A model generated the notes under the pieces. The model saw only the letters and a list, made by a program, of their open reading frames with translations. It ran no database searches and was not told the origin of the DNA. DNA of 44,315 nucleotides from a virus. The stretch spans positions 1 to 44,315 of IMG/VR virus record IMGVR_UViG_3300032770_000039. One strand, 5' to 3'. This document shows positions 22,423 to 31,419 of the stretch, piece by piece. The translations under genes and the position numbers were made by a program. Each line of letters begins with the position of its first letter. Position 1 is the stretch's first letter.

Positions 22423-25400
22423 TGGGCTATACCCCAATAGCGAGCAGCGGAGCACAGTTACACGTGCTGCTGGGCTATGTGAACACGGATGCCGGAATCA
22501 GCGGCACCGCGTTCACGGTAAATACGTCTGATGGGTTTTCGCTCCTGCCTACTGACGTAGGGAACATCCTGGTCATCCTGCGCCCGGTTGCCTCTGGTGG
22601 CCCATTGTGGACCACACTCGCCGGGTACAGCGGATCTACGAGCGGCACTACGGCAGACTCTTCAACTACGGTAACCGGCGTCAAGGCGGTGATCTTCCGT
22701 GAGAACACGTATTTGATTGGATCGATCAATTACCAAGGTTCGTTGCGCAACCGCCCGACGTTCAAGTTCGCCATCCACAACACATCGGTCGGGTTAACGC
22801 CTGCCGATTATGTTGGTATCCCGATCTTGGTGCGTCATAGTGTGCTGGGTGACATCTTTGGTGGAAGCATCGAGCAGGCGAAGGCGATCAACTATCCTGG
22901 TTATTCAGACCGAAACCGCATCGAGTTTGAGTGTATCGGTTGGGAGCAGGTGCTGCAAAAGCGGTTGCTCTCTTTAGTATCCACAGCAAACCCAACCCGT
23001 ACGGATCAGTTTGTTGGCGACAGCCATACAACCTCGTTCTCGCTTACATCCATTCCAACCGCTGCGCCAACCGTCACCTACTATACGTGGTACGGCATAC
23101 AGGCAATGCAATGGGTGAATGGCGTTGTGTACTTGCAGTTCTCGGGGTCGATACCAACCGTAGGCGCTACAGTTATTGTTTCCGAAAGCAGTGTGATCCC
23201 AGGAACAGGACCGGGCTTCAATGGCACCTTTGTGATCACGGGGCAGCCTTACTCAAACCAAGTAACCTACAGCCTTCCGACATACCCCGGTGTGCTCTCC
23301 GGCGTTGGTGGCGTCGCGTTTGACCCGGTAGCGCAGACCGTGGCGCAAACCGGAGCCGCCCCCGGAACAGCGCAATGGTATTGGGACCCGAACTCTACAA
23401 CGTTGCGGCAGGACACAACACTGCGTGGTCCGCTTTCCGATACGGAAGCAATCTTCGTTCTGTACCCATACGCCGCGCAGTTGGACTTCTACAACCAGAC
23501 GGCCGATCAGATCGTTGTAACCTTAGCTGAGTTGATTGCGAATGAAGGACTAACAACATCGACCGTTGTTGGTCCGCTCGTTCCTCACATTGCATTTACG
23601 CACTCCGACACGATAGCGAGCGCTTTACAGAGCGTGTGTGACTTTATCAGCGACGGAACGAACAACTATTGGGTGTATATCTCCCCACGCTTAGTGCTGA
23701 CGTTTGCCGTTCAGGGCGTAACGACCACCGCTCCGTGGAACATCAGCACATCGGATGCAAGCGACGGCAATGTTCTGACCGACGTAAGCAACTTAGTGAC
23801 GCGTGAGAAATATGCGAACGTTGCGCTCACGGATCTTTCGAAATCGTTGGGCACCCAACAGATCTCCGATCCAATCCCACTAAACGGAACACGCACGGTA
23901 CAGGCGACCTACCCAATCGGGCAATTGCTTTCGCTCACGTATGTTGTACCGGCAATCAGCGCGAACGCTCCTATATTTGGCGGGCCAATCTTTATTCCAG
24001 GCAGCAGCACGCCACAGACCTTTGGGATCTTAGGCGACCCGACGACAGGGCATGGAAATGAGTGGTATTGGTCGTACGGTAGCGCCACGCTTACGCTGGA
24101 CCCGTCCATTACGGCCTATGTTGCCGGACCGGCACGCCTTGTGGCCGTGTACCTACCGCTTACGAACAGTTTAGGAAGTTTCATCAATCAGTCCGCAATT
24201 AGCTCGCGGTATGCCATCGAGTTGGGCAGTGGTGAGTACGATCTGTATGAGTCTCTGGGCAGTGGTTCTCCTGAGCTGAATGGAACATCGGTAGCGCAGC
24301 AACTTGCGAGCTACTACTCTGCGCTCTCCAACACCGTAGAAATACAGACCTACCGTGGAGGATTGCAATCGGGGCAGGGCATTACGATCAGCCTTCCCGA
24401 TATTGGAGCGGTAGGCAGTTACGTTGTGGATTCGGTTGAGATTACCGATCCGGATAATGAACTGCTCTGGCACGTGACGATGATTGCAGGCGCGGTAATT
24501 GGTGACTGGAAGACGGCGTTTCGCGTATTAGCTGGTGAACCTGCGCCTATTGGCGTATCGGTAGGTGCGGCCTCCGCGCCTGTTCCAATTGCGCAGCCCA
24601 TGGCACCGGTACAATGGAGCCCCGCTTGGGTTGCCCCAGTGGCTGGCGACGCCTTGTACAAGGGTGACAGTTTTGGCGTGAACCTTGGATACATCCAGCA
24701 GCAGGACGGCTCGTTACAACCCGCGCTTACGATCAGCGGTTACCCACCGATCAGTCAAACATCGCCAACCCTGGAAGAGCCTTTCATCACGAACGTAGCC
24801 GCCGTTTCTGGTGGATCGCTTAATAGCCCATTTACGTACTCGGTTGGGGTGTGCGGAATCGACTCAAACGGGCTGCGATCAGCGGCGGTGTTCTTTACGA
24901 TCTCGCTTGCTTCGGGTTCCAGTCAGAAACTTCAGATATCCGTTACATGGCCTACAGGAACAGCAAGCGGCCTGCTGTTTATCTCGAACCAGACCACGGC
25001 AGCTCCGCCACCGATACAGGCGATACCACCTGGGTATCATCAAGAGCTAACGCTTACAGGCACGACCGGATCGGTCATCTATACGCTTAGTGCTGTTGCA
25101 GGCACAAGCACGGGCGTCCCAGATCAGAGCTTCGATCATTTCGTGTTCAAGGTTTCGCGCGAGTTTGTGAGTGGTCCGTTCGCGCAAGAAGCGGCGGCAG
25201 TCACGACGAACACGATCAGCTTTGGCGCTTCGGAATTGGCGGGTGGGTTATCGGCGGGCGCGTTTGTAGGACGTGGACTTTCGAAACTGGCAAATGCAAT
25301 CGCAAACACCGCCGATACACCCCTACAGGACTTTACGATTACGGGCGACGATGGTAGTGGAAACTTTACCGTAACGCCCGATCCATTGGCGGCGGGTTGT

Positions 25401-25910
25401 GCTGCTGGCGACCTGTTTACGTTGCGTACCGGTTCCGGTATCAGCGGCGCATCGGTAACGACCCCGATCACGGCAACCGCGACCAGTTTTACCGACCCGC
25501 TATTCGTCAATGGGTATAACAACGGGCTTACCGTGCATGGCAACGCAACAAACCTTGCGCTGGTCATTGCGGGCAAGGGCGCGTGGCAGCCTCCCGTTAC
25601 GGTCTTGGACAACAGCGGAACGGTTGTTACTGTGACGCCATGGTCGATCATCCCCGACGCTACGAGCGTAATTGTGTTAGTGGAGCAGACGCCACAAGTG
25701 GTCATGCCAAGCGTCAAGATCCCATTGAGCAGTTACACGAACTGGCAAGGCCCCTGTGGTGTGATCCCAGTTCCAAACTATGCCGGTGCCGTAGTGCGTA
25801 TTGAAGCCTACACAGCGAGTGTTGACGGACAGATAGGATCGCAATCCTTAGTGGCGTTCCGCGAGCAGTACATCTGGGGTACAGGCGGCACCATGCTGAT
25901 AACGCAGTAA
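22422..25910 (+). CDS. tail tip hub / baseplate structural protein
   Basis: 1162 residues from ATG 22422 (overlap with the tape measure stop). The first 180 residues hold a beta-rich domain (YLIGSINYQGSLRNRPTFKF … FECIGWEQVLQKRLLSLV) as found in proteins that combine distal tail and tail-associated roles. Then come TDQFVGDSHTTSFSLTSIP-type strands, a helical part and several Ig/FN3-like segments toward the C-terminus (VGVCGIDSNGLRSAAVF, SGLLFISNQTTAAPPPIQAI). This order after the tape measure fits a fused tail hub. Domain limits are approximate. Confidence 0.7.
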   Translation: MGYTPIASSGAQLHVLLGYVNTDAGISGTAFTVNTSDGFSLLPTDVGNILVILRPVASGGPLWTTLAGYSGSTSGTTADSSTTVTGVKAVIFRENTYLIGSINYQGSLRNRPTFKFAIHNTSVGLTPADYVGIPILVRHSVLGDIFGGSIEQAKAINYPGYSDRNRIEFECIGWEQVLQKRLLSLVSTANPTRTDQFVGDSHTTSFSLTSIPTAAPTVTYYTWYGIQAMQWVNGVVYLQFSGSIPTVGATVIVSESSVIPGTGPGFNGTFVITGQPYSNQVTYSLPTYPGVLSGVGGVAFDPVAQTVAQTGAAPGTAQWYWDPNSTTLRQDTTLRGPLSDTEAIFVLYPYAAQLDFYNQTADQIVVTLAELIANEGLTTSTVVGPLVPHIAFTHSDTIASALQSVCDFISDGTNNYWVYISPRLVLTFAVQGVTTTAPWNISTSDASDGNVLTDVSNLVTREKYANVALTDLSKSLGTQQISDPIPLNGTRTVQATYPIGQLLSLTYVVPAISANAPIFGGPIFIPGSSTPQTFGILGDPTTGHGNEWYWSYGSATLTLDPSITAYVAGPARLVAVYLPLTNSLGSFINQSAISSRYAIELGSGEYDLYESLGSGSPELNGTSVAQQLASYYSALSNTVEIQTYRGGLQSGQGITISLPDIGAVGSYVVDSVEITDPDNELLWHVTMIAGAVIGDWKTAFRVLAGEPAPIGVSVGAASAPVPIAQPMAPVQWSPAWVAPVAGDALYKGDSFGVNLGYIQQQDGSLQPALTISGYPPISQTSPTLEEPFITNVAAVSGGSLNSPFTYSVGVCGIDSNGLRSAAVFFTISLASGSSQKLQISVTWPTGTASGLLFISNQTTAAPPPIQAIPPGYHQELTLTGTTGSVIYTLSAVAGTSTGVPDQSFDHFVFKVSREFVSGPFAQEAAAVTTNTISFGASELAGGLSAGAFVGRGLSKLANAIANTADTPLQDFTITGDDGSGNFTVTPDPLAAGCAAGDLFTLRTGSGISGASVTTPITATATSFTDPLFVNGYNNGLTVHGNATNLALVIAGKGAWQPPVTVLDNSGTVVTVTPWSIIPDATSVIVLVEQTPQVVMPSVKIPLSSYTNWQGPCGVIPVPNYAGAVVRIEAYTASVDGQIGSQSLVAFREQYIWGTGGTMLITQ

Positions 25911-25918
25911 ATTGCGCA

Positions 25919-26011
25919 GTTCTAGCGCGTTGGCTACGTTTCCAAGGGGTTGGTAATGGTTTACGCTAGCTCGCGCAAACAATGCAGCCAAAGGGCTTAA
26001 AACGCGAAATT
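25919..26011 (+). repeat. 93-bp repeated regulatory-type element, copy B
   Basis: Gap-free counterpart of 14012-14104: GTTCTAG (25919-25925), TTGGCTACG, TAATGGTTT (25954-25962) and the 28-bp block 25984-26011, all at the same spacing. In this copy AGCGCGTTGGCTACGTT can pair imperfectly with AATGCAGCCAAAGGGCT (13 Watson-Crick pairs and one wobble in 17). It fills most of the 140-bp gap between the hub and first large fibre gene. That gap holds nothing else. Confidence 0.6.
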
Positions 26012-26050
26012 CGGTAGTATTTGTAGTAAGTTACTGATAGCAAAAGGTTT

Positions 26051-29000
26051 ATGAGCACGCAGGTCAGAACACGCTCTACTTACACGTTTGATACCTCCAG
26101 CGTGACGCCACCATCGCCTACAACGCTTAGTAGCGCGATGCTGGTGGGCGATACAACCGCCTCGTTCGCGTCTGGAACGCATGTCACGGTTGGCGCGTAC
26201 GTAACGATCCTTGCGGAGTCAACAAACACAACTGAAACCGTTCTGGTCACTTCTCTGGTTTCTGGAACCACCTACGATGTCACGCGGGCGCAGTTGGGTA
26301 CGGCCGCGAGTGCGCACAGCAACGGAGCGACGGTAAACCTTCCAGGAGCGATAGTATTCGACCTGTTAGCGAACACGGTTGTTCCGAACCAAACTGTATG
26401 GGCGCACAAGACCAGCAGCGACATAAACTTTGTGGACATCGTCGCAGGTGGCAGCAATTTCTTCCCCGGTGGCGTGACGCATCTGCTGCTGATCGACAAC
26501 AGCGCTCTGTATGGGCAAACGATCATCAAGTTCCCTGCGATTGGGAACCAATTGATCGTAGCCGGTGGTGTAGGCAGCGGTGCAGGAAGTGGTGCGCCTG
26601 GACCTCCAGGGCCTCCAGGTACGAACACGCCTCCGGCACCAAACATTCTTGGCGCTACCTGCACTGTAACCTACCCAGTAAATGGGAATGCTACTAACCG
26701 CGTTCAGTTCGCAGGGAACATCACACTTCCGGTTTCCGATCCGAACTACTCGCACTTCTACGAAATAGACATTGTTGGTGTAGACCCATCGGGGAATGGG
26801 TATCTCCTGCTCAGCCTTACGAAGCCTTCCGGTGGGTGGGGCAGTTCTCCGCTGGCCTACTCTGTAGTTTCCCAGATCCTTCAACCCGCTTCTACGCAAA
26901 GCTGGACGATTTATTTTTACGTCTTCAATGAGTCTGGGAACCCGACTACCTCCGGAGCTTACTCAGTTTCCGTCACGCTAACCGCGATTGCGTTATCGGG
27001 TTTTAGCTGCTCAGAACTGAGTGCGCAGAAATGGGCAGACCTTAGCGGGGCGCTGCATGACGTGATACAGGCTTCACTCACTGTCACGCCCTCCGGGGAG
27101 TCGACGAATGTAACTTTCTGGAATGGGCAGACTGGAACAGTCACCGTCTCGGGCGGAAACACTCTTACGGTTACTGGCGGAAATTTGTTCATCGAACCCA
27201 CCCAAGTAGGGTCGCAAATTCTTGTTGGAAGCGTTCTCACAACGATAGCCACTTGGATTAGTTCATCGCAGGTGACTACGACCGCAACTGGGCTGACGAA
27301 CACTTCGGGCGTTTCTGTAGTCATTTTTCAATGGCTTGGATGGAACCTTGTATCGGGCTCCCAAACCATTACGTTCGGGGCGCGCGAATCCAGCATATCT
27401 AATTTATTTGCTCCGGCCGGAACAGGTAATCAGACCTGGAAGCTTTACTCCCAACCTGGAGCGATTGACGGGCAACAACCAGTTCCGATCTCGACGGCTA
27501 CAGTAACCTCGACCTTCACTGCGTCGATAGGCTCGATTACCAGTTTGTCGGCGACCGAGACCAGTAAATGGCTTGACCAATCGGGCGCTGTTCATGAGGT
27601 AATTACTGCCGCAATCGGAACAAACTATCTCGGTAACGTCACGCTGTGGAATGGACAGACGGGCACCGCAACAGTCTCGGGTACAACCGTTACGGTCACC
27701 GGTGGAAACCTTTATGTTGAGGCCACTCAGGTTGGGTCACAGGTGCTTGTCGGTTCGGTTTTAACTACTATCGCCTCGTGGACAAGCCCGACTCAATTTA
27801 CAACCGCCGCAGCGGGTACAAGCGGGTCAGGGGTGGCGGTTACTATCTTCCAGTGGCTCGGTTGGTGGTTGTCCACGCCAACATCTACCAGCGTCATCAT
27901 TGGGCAGCAGAGCGGAAACAACTCATCGTTGTTTGCGCCCATTGGCGGCAACCAGACGTGGAAGCTTTACGGACAGTTAGGAACAATCGATGGCGCTCAA
28001 CCGGTTCCGGTTCTAACTGCGTTCATCTCTTCTGGGTTTACGGCAACGGCACCGCCCGCACCGGGATCTACGGTTGCTTCGGACGCCTATATAGACGCCA
28101 TCACATACACAACGACAAGCGGGGTAGCGACCACGTGGCGCTGGAACAATATGTACTGTACGGTCACGCCAACGCCGACAACCGAAACCCTGCAATTCGT
28201 TGTGCAGACCGGGCATTACAATTCTTCTGGAACGTTTGTGCCTGGAGGGGCATTTCCGCAGTCACCGGCGGCTAATAATGGTGCTGTTATTGGGCAGTTT
28301 TCGAACTACTCTGGTGGGCAACTCACTCCGCCTCCGGGGCAAACTTCAATCACGGTCAATAATAACAACCCTACCGGCACTGGCACCCTTGCTATTGCGC
28401 TTCCGACAGACGGAAATTTAATCTGGCGCGTCTATGCCTTTATCGGATCGGCACTGAACGGTGGTACCTGGACGCAGCAGAACACCTGGAGTTCGGGCGT
28501 TGGTGTGAGTACGCCGGGAACGAACCCCTATCAGGAAATCGTTTTGGACGGAACTAAAGCATCTGTGCTGTTATCGGGGCTTAGTGTCGGCGGCTCTCAG
28601 GGAATGGTGCTGGGTGTTCTTACGGTCAACGGAAACGCCTTCCTTAACCCAGGGTTTGAGAATTCGCACACAACGATAACCCCGTGGTTTGGAACAGGTG
28701 GTGTTGTTCTTAAGACGGACGGCAACGGGCATGGCAGCAGCCAGAATTATGTAGCTGTTCCTGTGAGCACGGGAGATATCCTGTATCAGGAGGTTTCGGG
28801 GGCTGCACCGGGCCAACAGTTTATTGCGTCTGTATGGATTCGTAACGATTCAGGCGTTACACGTTTCGACATCCAGCTCAACGCCTTTAACTCCTCGGGG
28901 TCCTACGTAGGCACGCCAGCGGATACAGTCGTAACCAGCGGTTTTCCCGGAGCTACGTGGAAGCAGTACAGCGTCAACGGAACAATGCCCGCAAACACTG

Positions 29001-30070
29001 CATTTGTTTCCCTCAATATAACAAGCCTGACGAGTGGAAGCGGAACGGGAAATATATACGTTGACGATGCGTCAATCACGCTGCTATCGAGTGGTGGTGG
29101 CATGGTCACGACGAGTTATCCAAACTCGGCTGCCGGACTGAATAACGGTAACCTTGCCCAAAGTGTCATCCCCGATCCAGGTTTTGAGTATGAAGGACCA
29201 ACAGGAACGTTGCTTCCTATGGCCGGGGGAGTCGGTCCGTGGATAGGAGATGGCATAGGAGCTTTTATAAGCACTCCGGGAGACAACAGTAATTACTGTT
29301 TAGAGCTGAACGGTGCGGGTAGCGGGATCGGTGCCTATGCGATGCAGACGGTTCCGGTAGTTCCGGGACAGCCCTATTATATTTCGGCCTATGTTCTGAA
29401 CAATGGTGTTACCGCCGGTGGAACACTTGCGATGTCTGTCAACATCGTGTGGTTTACCTCTTCGGGGTCAATAATCACTACAAACAGTTTTACGGTTAGC
29501 GGGTCGATCACCTCTACGTGGCAACTTGCACTGAATGGGTTTGTAACTGCGCCCTCTACTGCGGCAAACGCACGTATCCAACTGATCACCTCATCTGCAT
29601 CCGCCAGCGGTATGACATGGTTTGTGGATAATGTAAATCTACAGCCCGTCATCAATCAACCTGCGAATGGGCAGAACCAGAGCACATACCCAGTGGCGCA
29701 GACTTCGGGGTACAGTGCGCTGAGTAGCTCGTCTACAACAACGTCGGCGACCGCTACCTATGGGCTGATGTACGCACAGATCGTCAATAGCAATGGTGCG
29801 ATGGTACAAATGAGGAACGACAGCGGTGGAACCTATGAGTTCCTAGCGCAGTACAACTCAGGTAATTTCGCACAACTCTATACAGGTCCGTCAGCTTCTG
29901 GCATGTTAGTTATTGACTCCGGAACAGGTGCGCTGTCCGGAGTCCAATCGAATACGGGATTTATTTGTAAGGGAAGTAATGGATTCACCGGCACAATCAA
30001 CTACGCGAAGGCAGGTGGGGGAAGCGGAACAATCACGGTGACGGGCGGAATCATTACAAACGTCACATAG
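26051..30070 (+). CDS. large tail fibre/adhesin with repeat and CBM-like domains
   Basis: 1339 residues from ATG 26051, with CAAAAGG close ahead. Residues about 180-192 contain a short collagen-like GAPGPPGPPG turn. Two homologous copies of about 176 residues (around 317-490 and 494-665; DNA period 528 bp) share WNGQTGT, VTVTGGNL, TQVGSQ-LVGSVLTTIA and IFQWLGW. Two later segments starting NPGFEN (about 866) and DPGFEYE (about 1042) resemble jelly-roll carbohydrate-binding modules. There is no signal peptide, unlike the genes after 30525. It probably mediates binding to the host surface. Confidence 0.75.
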   Translation: MSTQVRTRSTYTFDTSSVTPPSPTTLSSAMLVGDTTASFASGTHVTVGAYVTILAESTNTTETVLVTSLVSGTTYDVTRAQLGTAASAHSNGATVNLPGAIVFDLLANTVVPNQTVWAHKTSSDINFVDIVAGGSNFFPGGVTHLLLIDNSALYGQTIIKFPAIGNQLIVAGGVGSGAGSGAPGPPGPPGTNTPPAPNILGATCTVTYPVNGNATNRVQFAGNITLPVSDPNYSHFYEIDIVGVDPSGNGYLLLSLTKPSGGWGSSPLAYSVVSQILQPASTQSWTIYFYVFNESGNPTTSGAYSVSVTLTAIALSGFSCSELSAQKWADLSGALHDVIQASLTVTPSGESTNVTFWNGQTGTVTVSGGNTLTVTGGNLFIEPTQVGSQILVGSVLTTIATWISSSQVTTTATGLTNTSGVSVVIFQWLGWNLVSGSQTITFGARESSISNLFAPAGTGNQTWKLYSQPGAIDGQQPVPISTATVTSTFTASIGSITSLSATETSKWLDQSGAVHEVITAAIGTNYLGNVTLWNGQTGTATVSGTTVTVTGGNLYVEATQVGSQVLVGSVLTTIASWTSPTQFTTAAAGTSGSGVAVTIFQWLGWWLSTPTSTSVIIGQQSGNNSSLFAPIGGNQTWKLYGQLGTIDGAQPVPVLTAFISSGFTATAPPAPGSTVASDAYIDAITYTTTSGVATTWRWNNMYCTVTPTPTTETLQFVVQTGHYNSSGTFVPGGAFPQSPAANNGAVIGQFSNYSGGQLTPPPGQTSITVNNNNPTGTGTLAIALPTDGNLIWRVYAFIGSALNGGTWTQQNTWSSGVGVSTPGTNPYQEIVLDGTKASVLLSGLSVGGSQGMVLGVLTVNGNAFLNPGFENSHTTITPWFGTGGVVLKTDGNGHGSSQNYVAVPVSTGDILYQEVSGAAPGQQFIASVWIRNDSGVTRFDIQLNAFNSSGSYVGTPADTVVTSGFPGATWKQYSVNGTMPANTAFVSLNITSLTSGSGTGNIYVDDASITLLSSGGGMVTTSYPNSAAGLNNGNLAQSVIPDPGFEYEGPTGTLLPMAGGVGPWIGDGIGAFISTPGDNSNYCLELNGAGSGIGAYAMQTVPVVPGQPYYISAYVLNNGVTAGGTLAMSVNIVWFTSSGSIITTNSFTVSGSITSTWQLALNGFVTAPSTAANARIQLITSSASASGMTWFVDNVNLQPVINQPANGQNQSTYPVAQTSGYSALSSSSTTTSATATYGLMYAQIVNSNGAMVQMRNDSGGTYEFLAQYNSGNFAQLYTGPSASGMLVIDSGTGALSGVQSNTGFICKGSNGFTGTINYAKAGGGSGTITVTGGIITNVT

Positions 30071-30081
30071 AAGGATACGCG

Positions 30082-30528
30082 ATGACGAACACTGAGAAGG
30101 CCCAGCACATCGATGCGTTACTAACAGCCGGAATGGATCTCCGTACGCTGATGGCAACAGCTCATGATCGATCAAACCGCCTGTTGCACGCGGCTGAGAT
30201 TGCAAAAGATCATCCGCTACTGAAAGTTCAAATGTCGGACGTAGAATTCGAAGCATTCTGCCAGCACCTTACTGACGGCGGTGGAGTTCACAGCGACACG
30301 GCGGATCTAGAAGAGCTTCCGCAAACGAGTTTGCTGCATAAAACACTCCAAGCTCTTCACGACCGCAATCAACCGGAACTGTTGCGCCTGATGGTGTGCG
30401 TATTCAAATCTTGGATGAAGCAGCGTGGGGTTATTGTGCCAGCTCAAGGAGCGGTCCACATAGTCGGTGGGGAGTCAATGGAATACCGCTTGGCCAATAT
30501 GGCTAAGAGAAATGAGGAGACAAAGTGA
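30082..30528 (+). CDS. hypothetical cytoplasmic protein between fibre genes
   Basis: 148 residues from ATG 30082, twelve bases after the fibre gene, with AAGGA ahead. Mostly helical (TEKAQHIDALLTAGMDLRTL, LLHKTLQALHDRNQPELLRL). No signal peptide or membrane segment. It overlaps the next start by four bases. Small soluble proteins after fibre genes are sometimes fibre assembly chaperones; here that is only a guess from position. Confidence 0.55.
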   Translation: MTNTEKAQHIDALLTAGMDLRTLMATAHDRSNRLLHAAEIAKDHPLLKVQMSDVEFEAFCQHLTDGGGVHSDTADLEELPQTSLLHKTLQALHDRNQPELLRLMVCVFKSWMKQRGVIVPAQGAVHIVGGESMEYRLANMAKRNEETK

Positions 30529-30896
30529 AAAAGTTGTTATTGATTGCTGCTATCTGTGGCAGTTGTATCCTGCCTGTGGTGGGGCAGTCATCAGTAGTTA
30601 CGGGTCAAGTAACGGCGACGATGCGACCGCCGTATACACCATGTTCTGTGTTGCCAGTTGCGGATGGTTGTATACCGGGGATTCAAGTAGTGTGGGTTGA
30701 CTTATCAGGCGATGGCCGAGGCGTTGTGACACTCATGTACACTAGCCAGGGAATGCTTCAGTCACAGAGCATGGTGGTAGATGTTAACGGGGCGGATGCG
30801 TGTATCTTTATCCTTCCGGCGGATGCAACCGGACTTGCGGTTGAGGTAACAAACCTGACGGTACGTATACGACGGCCAGCGCTGGCGCGGCAGTAG
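30525..30896 (+). CDS. small exported protein with signal peptide
   Basis: 123 residues from GTG 30525 with GAGGAG at 30514-30519. MKKLLLIAAICGSCILPVVG is a typical Sec signal peptide (positive start, hydrophobic core) with cleavage likely near VVGQ. The mature part is beta-rich with the segment DADACIFILPADATG in part and four cysteines that could form disulfides. No family is recognised. It opens the run of signal-bearing genes. Confidence 0.6.
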   Translation: MKKLLLIAAICGSCILPVVGQSSVVTGQVTATMRPPYTPCSVLPVADGCIPGIQVVWVDLSGDGRGVVTLMYTSQGMLQSQSMVVDVNGADACIFILPADATGLAVEVTNLTVRIRRPALARQ

Positions 30897-30928
30897 ATCT
30901 GAAGGCTGGTGCATAGTAAGTCACACCA

Positions 30929-31168
30929 ATGCACGCCGTCTCTGTCCAACGAGAGCACATTGCCGTCTGCCTTTCGGCTAGCTGCCCTTACTGCGGAAGC
31001 GTGGCGACGATTGAGAAGGAAAGTGTAGCAGGTTGCCATCACGCTGATCTGCTTCCAATGCGTGACGCGGCAGGTAATTTGTACATCGCTTTTACCGAGG
31101 ATCTGGAACCGGAGCGATTGAAGAGCAGAAAAGGAGCAATCTATGGTCGGAGCACCGTACCGAAATAA
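30929..31168 (+). CDS. small protein with CxxC zinc-ribbon-like motif
   Basis: 79 residues from ATG 30929. SCPYCGS and later AGCHHADL give a CxxC … CHH set that could bind zinc. The remainder (NLYIAFTEDLEPERLKSRKG) is unremarkable. No strong RBS is visible and it overlaps the next gene by 26 bases, so it is less certain than its neighbours, but no better frame exists in this stretch. Confidence 0.45.
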   Translation: MHAVSVQREHIAVCLSASCPYCGSVATIEKESVAGCHHADLLPMRDAAGNLYIAFTEDLEPERLKSRKGAIYGRSTVPK

Positions 31169-31397
31169 CGACAACGCACCGCCCAGCGAGGCGTGGACCA
31201 AGCTATATGACTACGCAGGTGGCAGCAACCTGATATACGAGGGGTTTGCGAAATCCGGTCAAGCTACGAGCGCCGCTGTATGGGCAATCAAGCAGTACAC
31301 ATACAGCAGCAATAACTTGACCGAAGAGGCGTGGGCCGGTGGCAGCTCCGCGCCCATTAACATTTGGGACAACCGCGCATCGCTGATATACTCCTAA
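31143..31397 (+). CDS. small phage structural-type protein
   Basis: 84 residues from ATG 31143 with AAAAGGAG upstream. It starts MVGAPYRNNDNAPPSEAW and ends NIWDNRASLIYS. The AKSGQATSAAVWAIKQYTY stretch resembles small proteins often encoded beside phage tail fibres. No signal peptide. Function unknown; the strong RBS suggests a well-expressed product. Confidence 0.6.
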   Translation: MVGAPYRNNDNAPPSEAWTKLYDYAGGSNLIYEGFAKSGQATSAAVWAIKQYTYSSNNLTEEAWAGGSSAPINIWDNRASLIYS

Positions 31398-31419
31398 CCT
31401 GGAGGAGAGGAACAAACTG

